Assembly (NCBI RefSeq): GCF_028023555.1
Contig: NZ_JAQIOY010000002.1
Span: forward strand, 124,001-188,000
Origin: Thalassococcus_A lentus
Lineage (GTDB): Bacteria; Pseudomonadota; Alphaproteobacteria; Rhodobacterales; Rhodobacteraceae
DNA length: 64,000 bases
Reading direction: 5' to 3'
Shown piece after piece: positions 1 to 8,613 of the stretch (position 1 is the first letter of the stretch; the number at the start of each line of letters is the position of its first letter). Below the pieces are notes generated by a model. It had not been told where the DNA came from, ran no database searches, and was given only the letters and a program-made list of their open reading frames with translations. The position numbers were made by a program, and so were the translations under genes.

Positions 1-27
1 CCGGCGCAGGGCGGATTTTTCCAGCGT

Positions 28-1362
28 TTAATCGACCGTTGAGTCGTTGACAGGAGCCAGCGGGCGCAGTTTCAGCTGTGTAATGCGGTTATTCTCGCGG
101 CTCATCACCTCAAATCGGAAGCCGTGAAAGCTGAACGTCTGGCCAACGGTGGGGATCATCTGCGCCTCGTGGATCACCAGACCGGCCACGGTATTGGCTT
201 CCTCATCGGGGAGGGACCAGTCGGTGGCTCTGTTCAGGTCTCGAATGGTCATGGCGCCATCCACCCAGTAGTGTCCATCGTCGGCCATCTGAACCTGATG
301 ATCGGCATGAGGGTCGAATTCGTCGGTGATCTCGCCCACGATCTCTTCGAGAATATCTTCGAGCGTAATCAGCCCCTCGAGCGATCCGTATTCATCAACG
401 ACAAGGGCAAAATGGGTCCGGCGCCGCAGGAACTGACGCATCTGGTCATCCAGCGATGTGGTGTCAGGGACGAAATAGGGCTTCATCATCACGTCGGTGA
501 TCTGGAACCCTTCGAGCGCGCCAGCCGTGGTTTCCCGACCGTCGATCAATTTGTACATTGCGCGCAGCAGGTCTTTGGCGTGGATCACCCCAATGATGTT
601 TTCGGGATCGTCCCGGTAGATTGGCAGGCGCGTGTGGCTGCTTTCCAGACACTGCTGAAGAATGTCCTGCGGTGGGCTGTCGGCGTTGATCATCTCAATG
701 CCGGAGCGGTGCAGCATGATTTCCTCAACGGTGCGTTCGGCCAGATCGAGCGCACCGAGAATCCGGTCGCGGTCTTCCTTTTCAACCACACCTTCGGAAT
801 GGCCCAACTGCAGCGCGCCGGCGATTTCTTCGCGGACCGCCAGAATGTTGCTGTCCGGGTCGGTTCGGATGCCGAAAATGCGCAGCACGCCGCGCACCAG
901 CACCCGCACGGCGGAAACAACCGGGGCAAAGATGCGCACGACAAAGGCGATGGGACGCGCAACAAGAGAGGCGGCTGTTTCCGGGTTGGTGATGGCATAG
1001 GTCTTGGGCAGCACCTCGGCAAAGATCAGCACGAGGATCGTCATGACCAAAGTGGCCAGCGCTACACCGGATTCGCCAAACACCCGTGTCAAAAGAGCGG
1101 TCGCCAGCGATGTGGCCAGAATGTTGACCAGATTGTTCCCCAGCAGGACCGAGCCGATCAGGCGTTCGTTATCTTCGGTGATCGCAAGGGCCTTGGCGGC
1201 GCCTTTGGATCCCTTGTCAGTGGCCGCACGCAATTTGCCTCGGCTGGCAGCGGTCAGCGCTGTTTCCGAGCCTGAAAAGAACGCCGACAGGCACAGCAGG
1301 CCCAGAATTGACGCAGACGTGATCCAAAATGCGGTGTCGAGCAGCGATGTCTCGGCTTCCAT
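28..1362 (-). CDS. CNNM/CorC (HlyC/CorC) family membrane protein with CBS pair
   Basis: A 444-residue protein with the three-part layout of the HlyC/CorC (CNNM) family. The N-terminal DUF21 membrane domain (about residues 10-190) has FSGSETAL near residue 29 and a FAEVLPK segment near 115. A pair of CBS domains follows (about 215-335), then a C-terminal CorC_HlyC domain (about 350-435). The family is linked to magnesium/cobalt efflux or resistance in the inner membrane; the old haemolysin label is not informative. The ATG is preceded by AAAGGAAA. It is transcribed away from the metallophosphoesterase gene, with a 70-nt shared upstream region. The family call is firm; the ion handled is not known. 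Confidence 0.93.
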   Translation of the reverse strand: MEAETSLLDTAFWITSASILGLLCLSAFFSGSETALTAASRGKLRAATDKGSKGAAKALAITEDNERLIGSVLLGNNLVNILATSLATALLTRVFGESGVALATLVMTILVLIFAEVLPKTYAITNPETAASLVARPIAFVVRIFAPVVSAVRVLVRGVLRIFGIRTDPDSNILAVREEIAGALQLGHSEGVVEKEDRDRILGALDLAERTVEEIMLHRSGIEMINADSPPQDILQQCLESSHTRLPIYRDDPENIIGVIHAKDLLRAMYKLIDGRETTAGALEGFQITDVMMKPYFVPDTTSLDDQMRQFLRRRTHFALVVDEYGSLEGLITLEDILEEIVGEITDEFDPHADHQVQMADDGHYWVDGAMTIRDLNRATDWSLPDEEANTVAGLVIHEAQMIPTVGQTFSFHGFRFEVMSRENNRITQLKLRPLAPVNDSTVD

Positions 1363-1432
1363 CGGGGTATGTTTCCTTTATCCTTTGGCTGGTTATGGGG
1401 GCGCGACCCCCGGCAATCAAGGGCAGGCGGGC

Positions 1433-2239
1433 ATGTCAGGGCAGCAAATCATGGATCTTGGGTCTCTTGAGGGGCCGTTGCTGGTGTTTGGTGGCCCATA
1501 TTCCAATTTGCAGGCGACACAGGCCGTGCGTGCCCAAGCTGACAGGCTGGGTATCCCGCCAGAACGCTGCATTTGTACCGGCGACGTTGTTGCCTATTGC
1601 GGGGATGCCGCTGCCACGGTGGCTGAAATCCGTGACTGGGGATGTCTGGTTATCGCGGGCAATTGTGAAAAGCAGTTGGCGGCCCATGCGCTGGATTGTG
1701 GCTGTGGTTTTGACGAAGGCACGACTTGTGATCTGCTTTCGGCGGGCTGGTATGCCCACGCAAACGCGCAGGTTGATGGTCCAATGCGCGACTGGATGGC
1801 GGGACTGCCGGACTGGATCGTGTTTGAACACGCCGGGCAAAAGTGCTGTGTCATCCACGGCGGGGCGCGTGACATTGCCCGCTTTCTCTGGCCGGTCACG
1901 CCTGATGAGCTGCTTTTGGATGAACTCTCGATCTTGCCGAAGGGAACAACGCGTGTGATCGCGGGGCACAGCGGCATAGCCTTTCAAAAATCCATTGGCC
2001 CGGCTGACTGGCTGAACGCAGGGGTGATTGGCATGCCGGCACATGATGGCCGGACGCAGACCCGATTTGGTTTGATTCACCCGGATGGCCGTTTCGAAAT
2101 ATGCCTGTTGGACTATCCCAGTGATCAGGCCGCCATGACGATGGAGCGGGTTGGTTTGTCTCAGGGCTATCACACTTCGTTGCGTACCGGCTGGTGGCCT
2201 TCGGAAGATGTGCTACCCGAAGAGTTGCGCCGGGTTTGA
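1433..2239 (+). CDS. Metallophosphoesterase family protein
   Basis: About 268 residues of a calcineurin-like phosphoesterase. Visible motifs, numbered from this start, are VFGGPYSN (18-25), TGDVVAYC (GD at 50-51), GNCE at 76-79, a later HGG and GHS near the C-terminus. The order D/GD/GNxE/H/GH fits the YfcE-like branch. The usual GNHE motif reads GNCE, so one metal- or substrate-contacting His is replaced by Cys. The open frame extends upstream, but the family begins at the VFGG strand. ATG at 1433 or 1451 are both possible starts. Substrate unknown. It converges on xerD with a 30-nt gap. Confidence 0.85.
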   Translation: MSGQQIMDLGSLEGPLLVFGGPYSNLQATQAVRAQADRLGIPPERCICTGDVVAYCGDAAATVAEIRDWGCLVIAGNCEKQLAAHALDCGCGFDEGTTCDLLSAGWYAHANAQVDGPMRDWMAGLPDWIVFEHAGQKCCVIHGGARDIARFLWPVTPDELLLDELSILPKGTTRVIAGHSGIAFQKSIGPADWLNAGVIGMPAHDGRTQTRFGLIHPDGRFEICLLDYPSDQAAMTMERVGLSQGYHTSLRTGWWPSEDVLPEELRRV

Positions 2240-2269
2240 ACCCGTATTGAAAGAAACAGGTCGCTGAAA

Positions 2270-3196
2270 CTACCCGTCCTTGGCAAGTGGATGGTGATCC
2301 ATCACCAGTTCGCGCAGCCGCTCTTCGAGAACGTGCGTGTAAATTTCGGTGGTTGCTACATCCGCGTGGCCCAGCAGCGTCTGGATGGCGCGCAGATCCG
2401 CACCGTTGGCCAGCAAATGCGTGGCAAAGGCATGGCGCAAGGTATGCGGCGTCACCTTGGCGGGGGATACACCGCCTTCGACTGCGAATTCCTTGATCAG
2501 CAAATAGAACGCATGCCGCGTCAGATGCCCGGCCTTGCCGCGTGATGGAAACAGAAAGTTTGAAACCGGCTTGCCTGTTGCCCGGGCGGTTTCGTCCATG
2601 TCGGTCCGGATCTCCATCCAGCGGCTAAGCGCTGCGCGCGCGGGGGGTGACAGCGGCACCATGCGTTCCTTGCCGCCTTTGCCCCGGACCAGCAGCATGC
2701 GCGGATCACCCCGTGCTGAGGCGATTGGCAGGGAAACGAGTTCGGTAACGCGCATTCCCGTGGCATAGAGCAGCTGCATCAGGCACGCGTTACGGGTTTG
2801 ATCCGCCTCGTTTCGTCCATGTGCGGCGCCCGCATCGAGCAAGCGGTCCACCTCTTCGACGGACAGTGTCTTGGGCAGGCGCTTGTCGCGTCCCGGGCCA
2901 CTGATCTGAACTGATGGATTGTCCTGACGCAAACCCTCTTCGAAAGCGAAGCGATAGAGCTGTTTGACCGCAGACAGACGTCGGGCGCGCGTCGCCCGCG
3001 ACAGGCCCTGTGCATCGCAGTCCACGAGGTATCGTTCAAGATCGTCGCGCTGTGCATCGGAATAATCGCGGCCCTGATCATCCAGCCAGTCTGCCACATG
3101 GTCGAGATCGCGTTCATAGGCGGCCAGCGTATTCGCGGCCGCGCCGCGCTCAGCGGCAATCGCTTCAAGAAAGGGCGCGATCCATCGGCGCGACAT
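2270..3196 (-). CDS. xerD: Tyrosine recombinase XerD
   Basis: A 308-residue XerC/XerD-type recombinase that resolves chromosome dimers at dif. It has a SAM-like N-terminal core-binding domain (about 4-95) and a catalytic domain (about 105-300). The complete active-site set is visible: Arg149 (GMRVTEL), Lys173 (RGKGGKER), His251/Arg254 (HTLRH), His277 (GH) and nucleophile Tyr286 (TEIYTH). The start codon overlaps the stop of the upstream secreted-protein gene by one base (TGATG), so the two are probably translationally coupled. Full length and core-gene neighbours argue for housekeeping XerD rather than a phage integrase. Confidence 0.95.
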   Translation of the reverse strand: MSRRWIAPFLEAIAAERGAAANTLAAYERDLDHVADWLDDQGRDYSDAQRDDLERYLVDCDAQGLSRATRARRLSAVKQLYRFAFEEGLRQDNPSVQISGPGRDKRLPKTLSVEEVDRLLDAGAAHGRNEADQTRNACLMQLLYATGMRVTELVSLPIASARGDPRMLLVRGKGGKERMVPLSPPARAALSRWMEIRTDMDETARATGKPVSNFLFPSRGKAGHLTRHAFYLLIKEFAVEGGVSPAKVTPHTLRHAFATHLLANGADLRAIQTLLGHADVATTEIYTHVLEERLRELVMDHHPLAKDG

Positions 3197-4725
3197 CAGC
3201 GCGCCCGCTCGGCGTCGAGGATCATCAGTTGGAGCGCCGTTCGGCGGGCCACATCTTCGAGCCCGACAGACCGCAGAACCGCCAACCCATCGGTCAAATC
3301 CGCAGCATTGCCATTTGCACCGCTGCCGATCAGCGCAATTGCACGCAGGATCGATTCACCCAGCCTGCCTTGTGCGAGTTGTTCCTGAATGACCTGCGGT
3401 GGTGCGGCACCGGCGAATGCCGTTGCCACTGCGCCAGCATGGGGCAGGTCGGTGGGCAGGTCCTGCGGTGTCAGGCCCCGCGCGATGCTGAGCAGGAATT
3501 TGGTTTCCGCCGAAGCGCCTTCATCCAGTCCCACGCTAAGCGTTTCATAGCCTGCGGACAAAAATATCATCATGCGGGCCAATCGGGCCGGGCGGGCTTT
3601 GAGGCCGTGTTCGGCCAGGGCCTCTGCGTAAAGAGAGGCAAATGGCTCCAGCAGGCGCGCGCTTGCCATTTGTGGCCAGAGCCGCACCAAAGCCGGGCCA
3701 ATGGCATCCGGCGTGCCCCGGCGAAGCGCCGTTTCAAATGCCTGCAGCGCTTTGGCGCGATCCCAAACGCCACCCGAGGCGGCCGGTTTGCGCAGGGTGT
3801 AGAGACCCAGAAGCCGGTTGGCGGGCAGGGCGCCCGCACGGGCCAGCCGCTCTGCTGCCTCGATCTGGGCCTTCCATCCGTTGTCGCCGGGAAGGTCGAG
3901 GACGGAGTAAGCCAGCGGCAAAGGCGCTGTGGGCAAAGGCTCTCCCAAAGCTTCGAACAGCCGGAATTCGAGCGGCGTGGGCCGGACCGGTGGAAGCAGA
4001 GGGGGTCTTTCGTCGTTGACGCCCGAATCCAGAAATCGCTCTAGCAGGTCGGCCTTGCGGTCTCCGACGTCTCCCAAGGTCCGGGCGGTCTGCAAAAGCA
4101 GCGCTGCGCGGGACCAATCCCCACTGCGCGCCGTGCAAAAGACCCTTAGCGCCGGATCATTGCTCAGCCGTGGTTGATTGCGCAGAACGGAACATGGCTG
4201 GGCCGTGTTGCCCAGAAGCAGGTTCAAATCGGCCCAACGCCGAAACGTGCCCGGCCGGTCATGGCCAGCAATCTCCATCAAAGCCAGCGCTTCTTCGACG
4301 TGGCCTGCCTTGACCAGCCAGTCGAGCCGGGAAATCAGATGGGCTTCGGCTGATGTGCTGGTGCTCGGCGGATTGGCTTCGGCCAGCATGAGCGTGCGCA
4401 TGAGACTGCGCAGGGCCGGTACGGGCGGACGCAGCGCAGCTGTCAGGGTGGCCAGCCGTTCCTGATCCGAGGCGCTCCAAAGGGTTTGCGGAAGGCCCGT
4501 GACATCTGCAGAGAGCAAACCGGCCGCGGCGGCGTTGGGCGCGCCCAGCGGCATGGCCTCGACAGCGGGGGGCGCGGCGCTGCCCGCGGTTGGATCGCTT
4601 TGCGCCTGTGCCAAAACCGGTATCATCAAAGCTGCAAGGCAGGCCATCGTGAACCGCCCACGCCGCTGTTTGGCGGTGGGACCGTCGCCACAATGGCGCA
4701 GGGGCAGAGCGCGTTCAGCTACCAT
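3196..4725 (-). CDS. Secreted alpha-helical protein of unknown function
   Basis: About 509 residues. The chosen ATG at 4725 is preceded by GTGGAG; the frame stays open further upstream to 4815, but that part overlaps the small membrane-protein gene. Residues 20-42 form a hydrophobic signal segment ending in AQAQ, followed by a Pro/Ala-rich linker and then alternating Ala/Leu-rich helices that look like a TPR/Sel1-type solenoid. No catalytic motif is seen. It overlaps the 49-aa gene by 11 nt and xerD by one base, so the three form one transcription and translation unit. I do not recognise a function; an exported or periplasmic scaffold is the most one can infer. Confidence 0.75.
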   Translation of the reverse strand: MVAERALPLRHCGDGPTAKQRRGRFTMACLAALMIPVLAQAQSDPTAGSAAPPAVEAMPLGAPNAAAAGLLSADVTGLPQTLWSASDQERLATLTAALRPPVPALRSLMRTLMLAEANPPSTSTSAEAHLISRLDWLVKAGHVEEALALMEIAGHDRPGTFRRWADLNLLLGNTAQPCSVLRNQPRLSNDPALRVFCTARSGDWSRAALLLQTARTLGDVGDRKADLLERFLDSGVNDERPPLLPPVRPTPLEFRLFEALGEPLPTAPLPLAYSVLDLPGDNGWKAQIEAAERLARAGALPANRLLGLYTLRKPAASGGVWDRAKALQAFETALRRGTPDAIGPALVRLWPQMASARLLEPFASLYAEALAEHGLKARPARLARMMIFLSAGYETLSVGLDEGASAETKFLLSIARGLTPQDLPTDLPHAGAVATAFAGAAPPQVIQEQLAQGRLGESILRAIALIGSGANGNAADLTDGLAVLRSVGLEDVARRTALQLMILDAERAR

Positions 4726-4864
4726 CAAGCTCCACGGGCTGACGAATTTCTGTCTGCGGCGGGCTGAAATCAACGCCAAAGAACGGACCAACATAGGCGT
4801 AGGCGACAAGTGCAATACCGGCCAGGATTGCCAGATAGAACAGCCATTTGATCAATCGCCCCAT
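4715..4864 (-). CDS. 49-aa single-pass membrane protein
   Basis: A short gene read directly from the minus strand: ATG at 4864, TGA at 4717-4715. It encodes 49 residues starting MGRLIKWLFYLAILAG. One transmembrane helix (about residues 7-27) follows a basic N-terminus (positive inside). The rest is a short acidic/proline tail containing VDFSPPQTEI. It overlaps the start of the next gene by 11 nt, and the layout (small gene, secreted protein, xerD) looks like an operon. No known family recognised. Coding is supported by the membrane-protein composition and by tight spacing, not by homology. Confidence 0.7.
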   Translation of the reverse strand: MGRLIKWLFYLAILAGIALVAYAYVGPFFGVDFSPPQTEIRQPVELDGS

Positions 4865-4999
4865 AAATCTCGCCTTTGCCTCGACGTTCGTGATGCCGAA
4901 GTGTCGATTGATCCGGCTTCACGTCTTTTTATATCTTATACCCGGCCTTTTTGTCCGGTACAGGTCAATCCCGCAAGGCAAATCAGATATGGGCGCATT

Positions 5000-5575
5000 A
5001 TGGCCGAGGCGAACGCACACACTTCCGTGATCCTGCACAAGACTGTGGTCTTTGTCGGGATGATGGGGGCGGGCAAGACGGCTGTTGGGCGAACGCTGGC
5101 GGCGCAACTGGGGGTGCCGTTTCTCGATTCGGATCATGAGATCGAGACCGCGGCGGACCGGTCTATTGCGGAAATTTTCGAACGAGATGGCGAGGCCTTT
5201 TTTCGCGAAAAGGAAACGCAGGTGATTTCGCGTCTGCTGGACGGCACACCTTGCATCTTGTCCACCGGTGGCGGTGCGTTCATGCAGGAAACCAATCGCA
5301 AGATGATTTCGGAACGCGGTGTATCGGTCTGGCTGGATGCACCGCTTGACCTGCTCTGGAGCCGCGTGCGGCACAAAGATACCCGGCCATTGCTGCGCAC
5401 TGCTGATCCGTACGGCACGCTTCGCGGCATCTACGACACGCGGGTTCCCATCTATGCGCTGGCCGATGTGACAGTTCCGTCCGAGCCGGGCCTAAGCCTT
5501 GAACAGATGGGGCAACGCGTGGGGCAATCGCTTGTTGAGCAGCGTCCTGATGTACTGGAGGAAAGCCGCAAATGA
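5000..5575 (+). CDS. aroK: Shikimate kinase
   Basis: A 191-residue shikimate kinase that phosphorylates the 3-hydroxyl of shikimate with ATP, the fifth step of the shikimate pathway. Visible motifs are the Walker A loop GMMGAGKT (20-27), the shikimate-binding Asp in DSDHEIE, and STGGGAFM. The ATG at 5000 has no strong Shine-Dalgarno sequence, but the family homology starts soon after it. The stop overlaps the aroB start (ATGA), a typical aroKB pair. The divergent region 4865-4999 must hold the promoters for this gene and for the minus-strand operon. Confidence 0.95.
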   Translation: MAEANAHTSVILHKTVVFVGMMGAGKTAVGRTLAAQLGVPFLDSDHEIETAADRSIAEIFERDGEAFFREKETQVISRLLDGTPCILSTGGGAFMQETNRKMISERGVSVWLDAPLDLLWSRVRHKDTRPLLRTADPYGTLRGIYDTRVPIYALADVTVPSEPGLSLEQMGQRVGQSLVEQRPDVLEESRK

Positions 5576-6681
5576 TGATGGAAACCGTCTCTGTACCACT
5601 CGAAGGCCGTGAATATGACGTTCGTATCGGTGAAGGCCTGCTGGCCGATGCAGGCACGCATATCGTACCTTTGTTGCATCGTCCCCGGGTGGCGATCGTC
5701 AGTGACGAACAGGTTGCGGCTGCTCATCTCGCGACGCTTGAGGCCGGGTTGGACACGGCCGGGATCAGCCATGTCGCGCTGACCTTACCGGCAGGTGAAG
5801 CAACAAAGTCATGGCCGCATTTCACCCGCACGGTTGAATGGCTTCTGGAGCAAAAGATCGAACGCCGGGACGTCGTCATCGCGCTGGGTGGCGGCGTGAT
5901 CGGCGATCTGGTTGGATTTGCGGCTGCTGTCCTGCGCCGCGGTGTCCGTTTCGTGCAGGTGCCGACTTCACTTCTGGCGCAGGTCGACAGCTCGGTCGGC
6001 GGTAAAACCGGGATAAATGCGCCGCAGGGCAAAAACCTGATCGGTGCGTTCCATCAGCCCAGTCTGGTTCTGGCTGACATTGGCGTGCTCGAAACACTGA
6101 CCGAACGCGACTATTTGGCTGGCTACGGCGAGGTGGTCAAATATGGATTGCTGGGGGACGCGGATTTCTTTGAGTGGCTTGAGGCCAATGGCGGTCAAGC
6201 CGCTGCTGGGGATCGGGCGGCGCGGCTGTATGCGGTCAAACGATCGGTCGAAATGAAGGCCGAGATCGTACTTCGGGACGAAACCGAACAGGGCGATCGT
6301 GCACTCTTGAACCTTGGTCATACCTTCTGCCACGCATTGGAGGCCGCCACCGGGTATTCGGATCGGTTGCTGCACGGCGAAGGTGTCGCCATCGGATGCG
6401 CGCTTGCCTTTGCCTTGTCATCCAAGCTGGGTCTGTGCAGTCAGGAAGATCCAAGCCGCGTCCGGGCGCATCTGGCCGCGATGGGCATGAAAACCGATTT
6501 GGCCGATATTCCGGGTGATTTGCCCGGCGCCGAGGCTCTGCTTGAGCTTATGGGGCAGGACAAGAAAGTCGTCGACGGTCAGCTGCGCTTCATTCTTGCC
6601 CGTGGTATCGGCGATACCTTTGTCACCTCGGATGTGCCGGGTGAAACTGTGCTGGACCTGCTTCGCGAAGAGCTTGCGTAA
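5572..6681 (+). CDS. aroB: 3-dehydroquinate synthase
   Basis: A 369-residue NAD- and metal-dependent enzyme that converts DAHP to 3-dehydroquinate. The nucleotide-binding segment IALGGGVIGDLVGFAA and the PTSLLAQVDSSVGGKTGIN segment are intact. The metal-ligand regions GEVVKYG, LGHTFCHALE and LLHGEG are present. Length and start fit the family. It is translationally coupled to aroK by a 4-nt overlap and converges on the agmatinase gene 24 nt downstream. Together with the class II DAHP synthase at 59.9 kb, the window encodes steps 1, 2 and 5 of the pathway. Confidence 0.97.
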   Translation: MMMETVSVPLEGREYDVRIGEGLLADAGTHIVPLLHRPRVAIVSDEQVAAAHLATLEAGLDTAGISHVALTLPAGEATKSWPHFTRTVEWLLEQKIERRDVVIALGGGVIGDLVGFAAAVLRRGVRFVQVPTSLLAQVDSSVGGKTGINAPQGKNLIGAFHQPSLVLADIGVLETLTERDYLAGYGEVVKYGLLGDADFFEWLEANGGQAAAGDRAARLYAVKRSVEMKAEIVLRDETEQGDRALLNLGHTFCHALEAATGYSDRLLHGEGVAIGCALAFALSSKLGLCSQEDPSRVRAHLAAMGMKTDLADIPGDLPGAEALLELMGQDKKVVDGQLRFILARGIGDTFVTSDVPGETVLDLLREELA

Positions 6682-6705
6682 CGCGCTGTAGAGTGCTGTT
6701 CTGTA

Positions 6706-7668
6706 TTAACTTTTTTCGCTTTTGCGAGCGTGAAAGATAAAGCCAAGCAGGTTCATCAACAACTGAGCTGCGAGGATCGATGTAGATCCGGTGGGATCAT
6801 AGTCGGGCGCAACTTCAACCAGATCGATTCCGACCACATCGTGCTGCTGCACAACCGTCTGAAGCAATTCGAGCACTTCGTAGTACAAAAAGCCGCCATG
6901 TGACGGCGTGCCTGTGCCCGGTGCGATCGACGGGCAGAACGCATCAATATCAATGGTGATATAGACGGGAACACCCTTGGGAATGCGCTGTGCAGCTTTT
7001 TGCGTGCCCAGTGCCCGCGTCTGCCGCACCGAAAGGATATCAGAGCCCATGGCGCGGGCGTCGTCGTATCCTTCCTTGGCGGTTGAGCTGACGTTTCGAA
7101 TGCCGACCTGTGTCAGGCCGCTGACCCAGCTTTTTTCGGCCGCGCGCCGCATCGGATTGCCGTGGCCGCGCGTCACGCCATGCCGTTCGTCGACAAAATC
7201 CAGATGTGCGTCGATTTGCAGGACGTGAAAGGTATCATGGCCTTCAAAGGCTTCGATGCAGGGAATGTTGACCGAATGATCACCGCCAATCACTACGGGC
7301 AGCGCACCCGCAGACAAGGCCGCTTCGACCCCGGCGCGAATGTTGGCGTGGCTTTTGATGGTATCGGTGTGGACGATATCGGCGTCACCCATGTCGACGA
7401 TCCGAACATCTTCGCCCAGATATGTCGCGTCATCCTCATGATCGTATGCGCCCGCATGGCCAAAGCTGAACAAAGTGCTGGCATCCCGAACGCCGCGGGG
7501 GCCAAAACGTGCACCGGCACGCCATTGCGTGCCTGCGTCGAATGGCGCGCCAAGAATGGCAACGTCAGCGTCGATCTCGGCCCAGTCATCGACCATAGGC
7601 TTTTTGGCAAAGGTGCAGATGCCGGTGAATGGCAGGTTCAGGCGGCCTGTGGCGTAGCTGTGTGTCAT
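6706..7668 (-). CDS. speB: Agmatinase / ureohydrolase family protein
   Basis: A 320-residue arginase-fold hydrolase. The dimanganese signatures are visible: GGDHS (first His ligand), DAHLD and DIDAFCPSIAPGTGTP. The two aspartates of the last motif are kept. The residue normally Asp in the DP pair is Cys here (FCPS), a variation to note when assigning substrate. Agmatine is the likely substrate, giving putrescine plus urea, but guanidinobutyrate or related guanidino compounds are possible. It lies 42 nt downstream of an XRE regulator gene on the same strand, which suggests a regulator-enzyme operon. Confidence 0.85.
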   Translation of the reverse strand: MTHSYATGRLNLPFTGICTFAKKPMVDDWAEIDADVAILGAPFDAGTQWRAGARFGPRGVRDASTLFSFGHAGAYDHEDDATYLGEDVRIVDMGDADIVHTDTIKSHANIRAGVEAALSAGALPVVIGGDHSVNIPCIEAFEGHDTFHVLQIDAHLDFVDERHGVTRGHGNPMRRAAEKSWVSGLTQVGIRNVSSTAKEGYDDARAMGSDILSVRQTRALGTQKAAQRIPKGVPVYITIDIDAFCPSIAPGTGTPSHGGFLYYEVLELLQTVVQQHDVVGIDLVEVAPDYDPTGSTSILAAQLLMNLLGFIFHARKSEKS

Positions 7669-7710
7669 GCGCAGACCATGACAAGCCCGCGTTCGACCTG
7701 CAAGAGGGGG

Positions 7711-8514
7711 TTAGTCAGCAATAGGTTTTTGCAGCTCGCGCAGCACGTATGTCGGAATTTCATCGGCGTCGAACAGGACTTTGGAATGCGCCAGACGAAT
7801 AGGATTTGCGTCTTCTTCGCTTGCTTTGTGGAAAACGACGCTGGAAATACGTGGCAAATTCTGGATTCGCTTACGCAGGAGTAAGGCGATCCCCGAGAAA
7901 TACCCGACACTGGCTTGCGAAACCTTTTCGAGCATCATCACACATCCAATCCTGATCGGGTCAGAGTGCATAATAAAAAAACTGACACCGAGATCCTCTT
8001 CCATAACCATACCATGGAATTCGCGTTCCTTCGGCTTCTGTTCAGGTAGATAGCCAAGGTTTACGAGTTGCCGAGGATCATACCCTTTGGTGACAAGTGC
8101 GCCTTCGAAAACCCGGATGGACATCGGAACACGAATATACTTGGTGTTGTCGGAAAAGGACCGCCTCCAGCAAAAGTACATCCCTGTTTCGATGGTGCCC
8201 TTAGGTTCGAAAAACCGTCTTTGGTCAAAGACATATTCCAATCCGTTTGCAGTGACGGAATCCAGAAGGTTATGAAGTTTTGTAACCTTTGAATTTGGGA
8301 ACGCATCCAAAGGTTCCAGCAAGATACGCGCGTCTACATTGAAGTAGTCGCAAACGCGTTTCAAAATAGCGGGCCTTGGCGTTGATGCTCCGCTTAGCAA
8401 GCGGGCCATCTGGGTTTTGGTCAGGTCCAGATCCCGCGCTGCCTGTGCGATTGAAGGCTTTGTTTCGCACAGTTTCCGGAGGTTTTCAGAAAAAACCAGG
8501 TTAACATTAACCAT
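7711..8514 (-). CDS. XRE-family transcriptional regulator with unknown C-terminal domain
   Basis: About 267 residues. The N-terminal part (about 5-62) is a helix-turn-helix of XRE type (IAQAARDLDLTKTQMARLL, then a DYFNVD segment typical of these repressors). The remaining 200 residues form a mixed alpha/beta region I do not recognise, possibly a ligand-sensing domain. The ATG at 8514 is preferred over an upstream in-frame TTG at 8538, which would lie inside the perfect palindrome at 8531-8547. The gene is followed 42 nt later by agmatinase on the same strand, so polyamine or guanidino metabolism is a plausible target (inference). Autoregulation through the palindrome is also likely. Confidence 0.8.
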   Translation of the reverse strand: MVNVNLVFSENLRKLCETKPSIAQAARDLDLTKTQMARLLSGASTPRPAILKRVCDYFNVDARILLEPLDAFPNSKVTKLHNLLDSVTANGLEYVFDQRRFFEPKGTIETGMYFCWRRSFSDNTKYIRVPMSIRVFEGALVTKGYDPRQLVNLGYLPEQKPKEREFHGMVMEEDLGVSFFIMHSDPIRIGCVMMLEKVSQASVGYFSGIALLLRKRIQNLPRISSVVFHKASEEDANPIRLAHSKVLFDADEIPTYVLRELQKPIAD

Positions 8515-8530
8515 CCAAACACCCGAACGC

Positions 8531-8547
8531 TGACACAAACTGTGTCA
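8531..8547. promoter_or_regulatory. Perfect palindrome TGACACA-N3-TGTGTCA, candidate operator
   Basis: Two 7-bp arms are exact inverted copies separated by AAC. The site ends 17 bp upstream of the XRE regulator start codon, where a repressor would block its own promoter or leader. Seen directly; the link to the adjacent regulator is inference. Confidence 0.6.
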
Positions 8548-8613
8548 GTTTTAGAAGGGAGCCGCCGATTGGCAAGAGGTTAATTTCTGCAGCCTCCGGG
8601 AGACTGGTAGCTG

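Noticed and set aside
2270..3196. Phage or integron integrase, hence a genomic island
   Set aside because: The sequence is full-length XerD type in an operon with core genes; no attachment-site repeats or other phage genes nearby.
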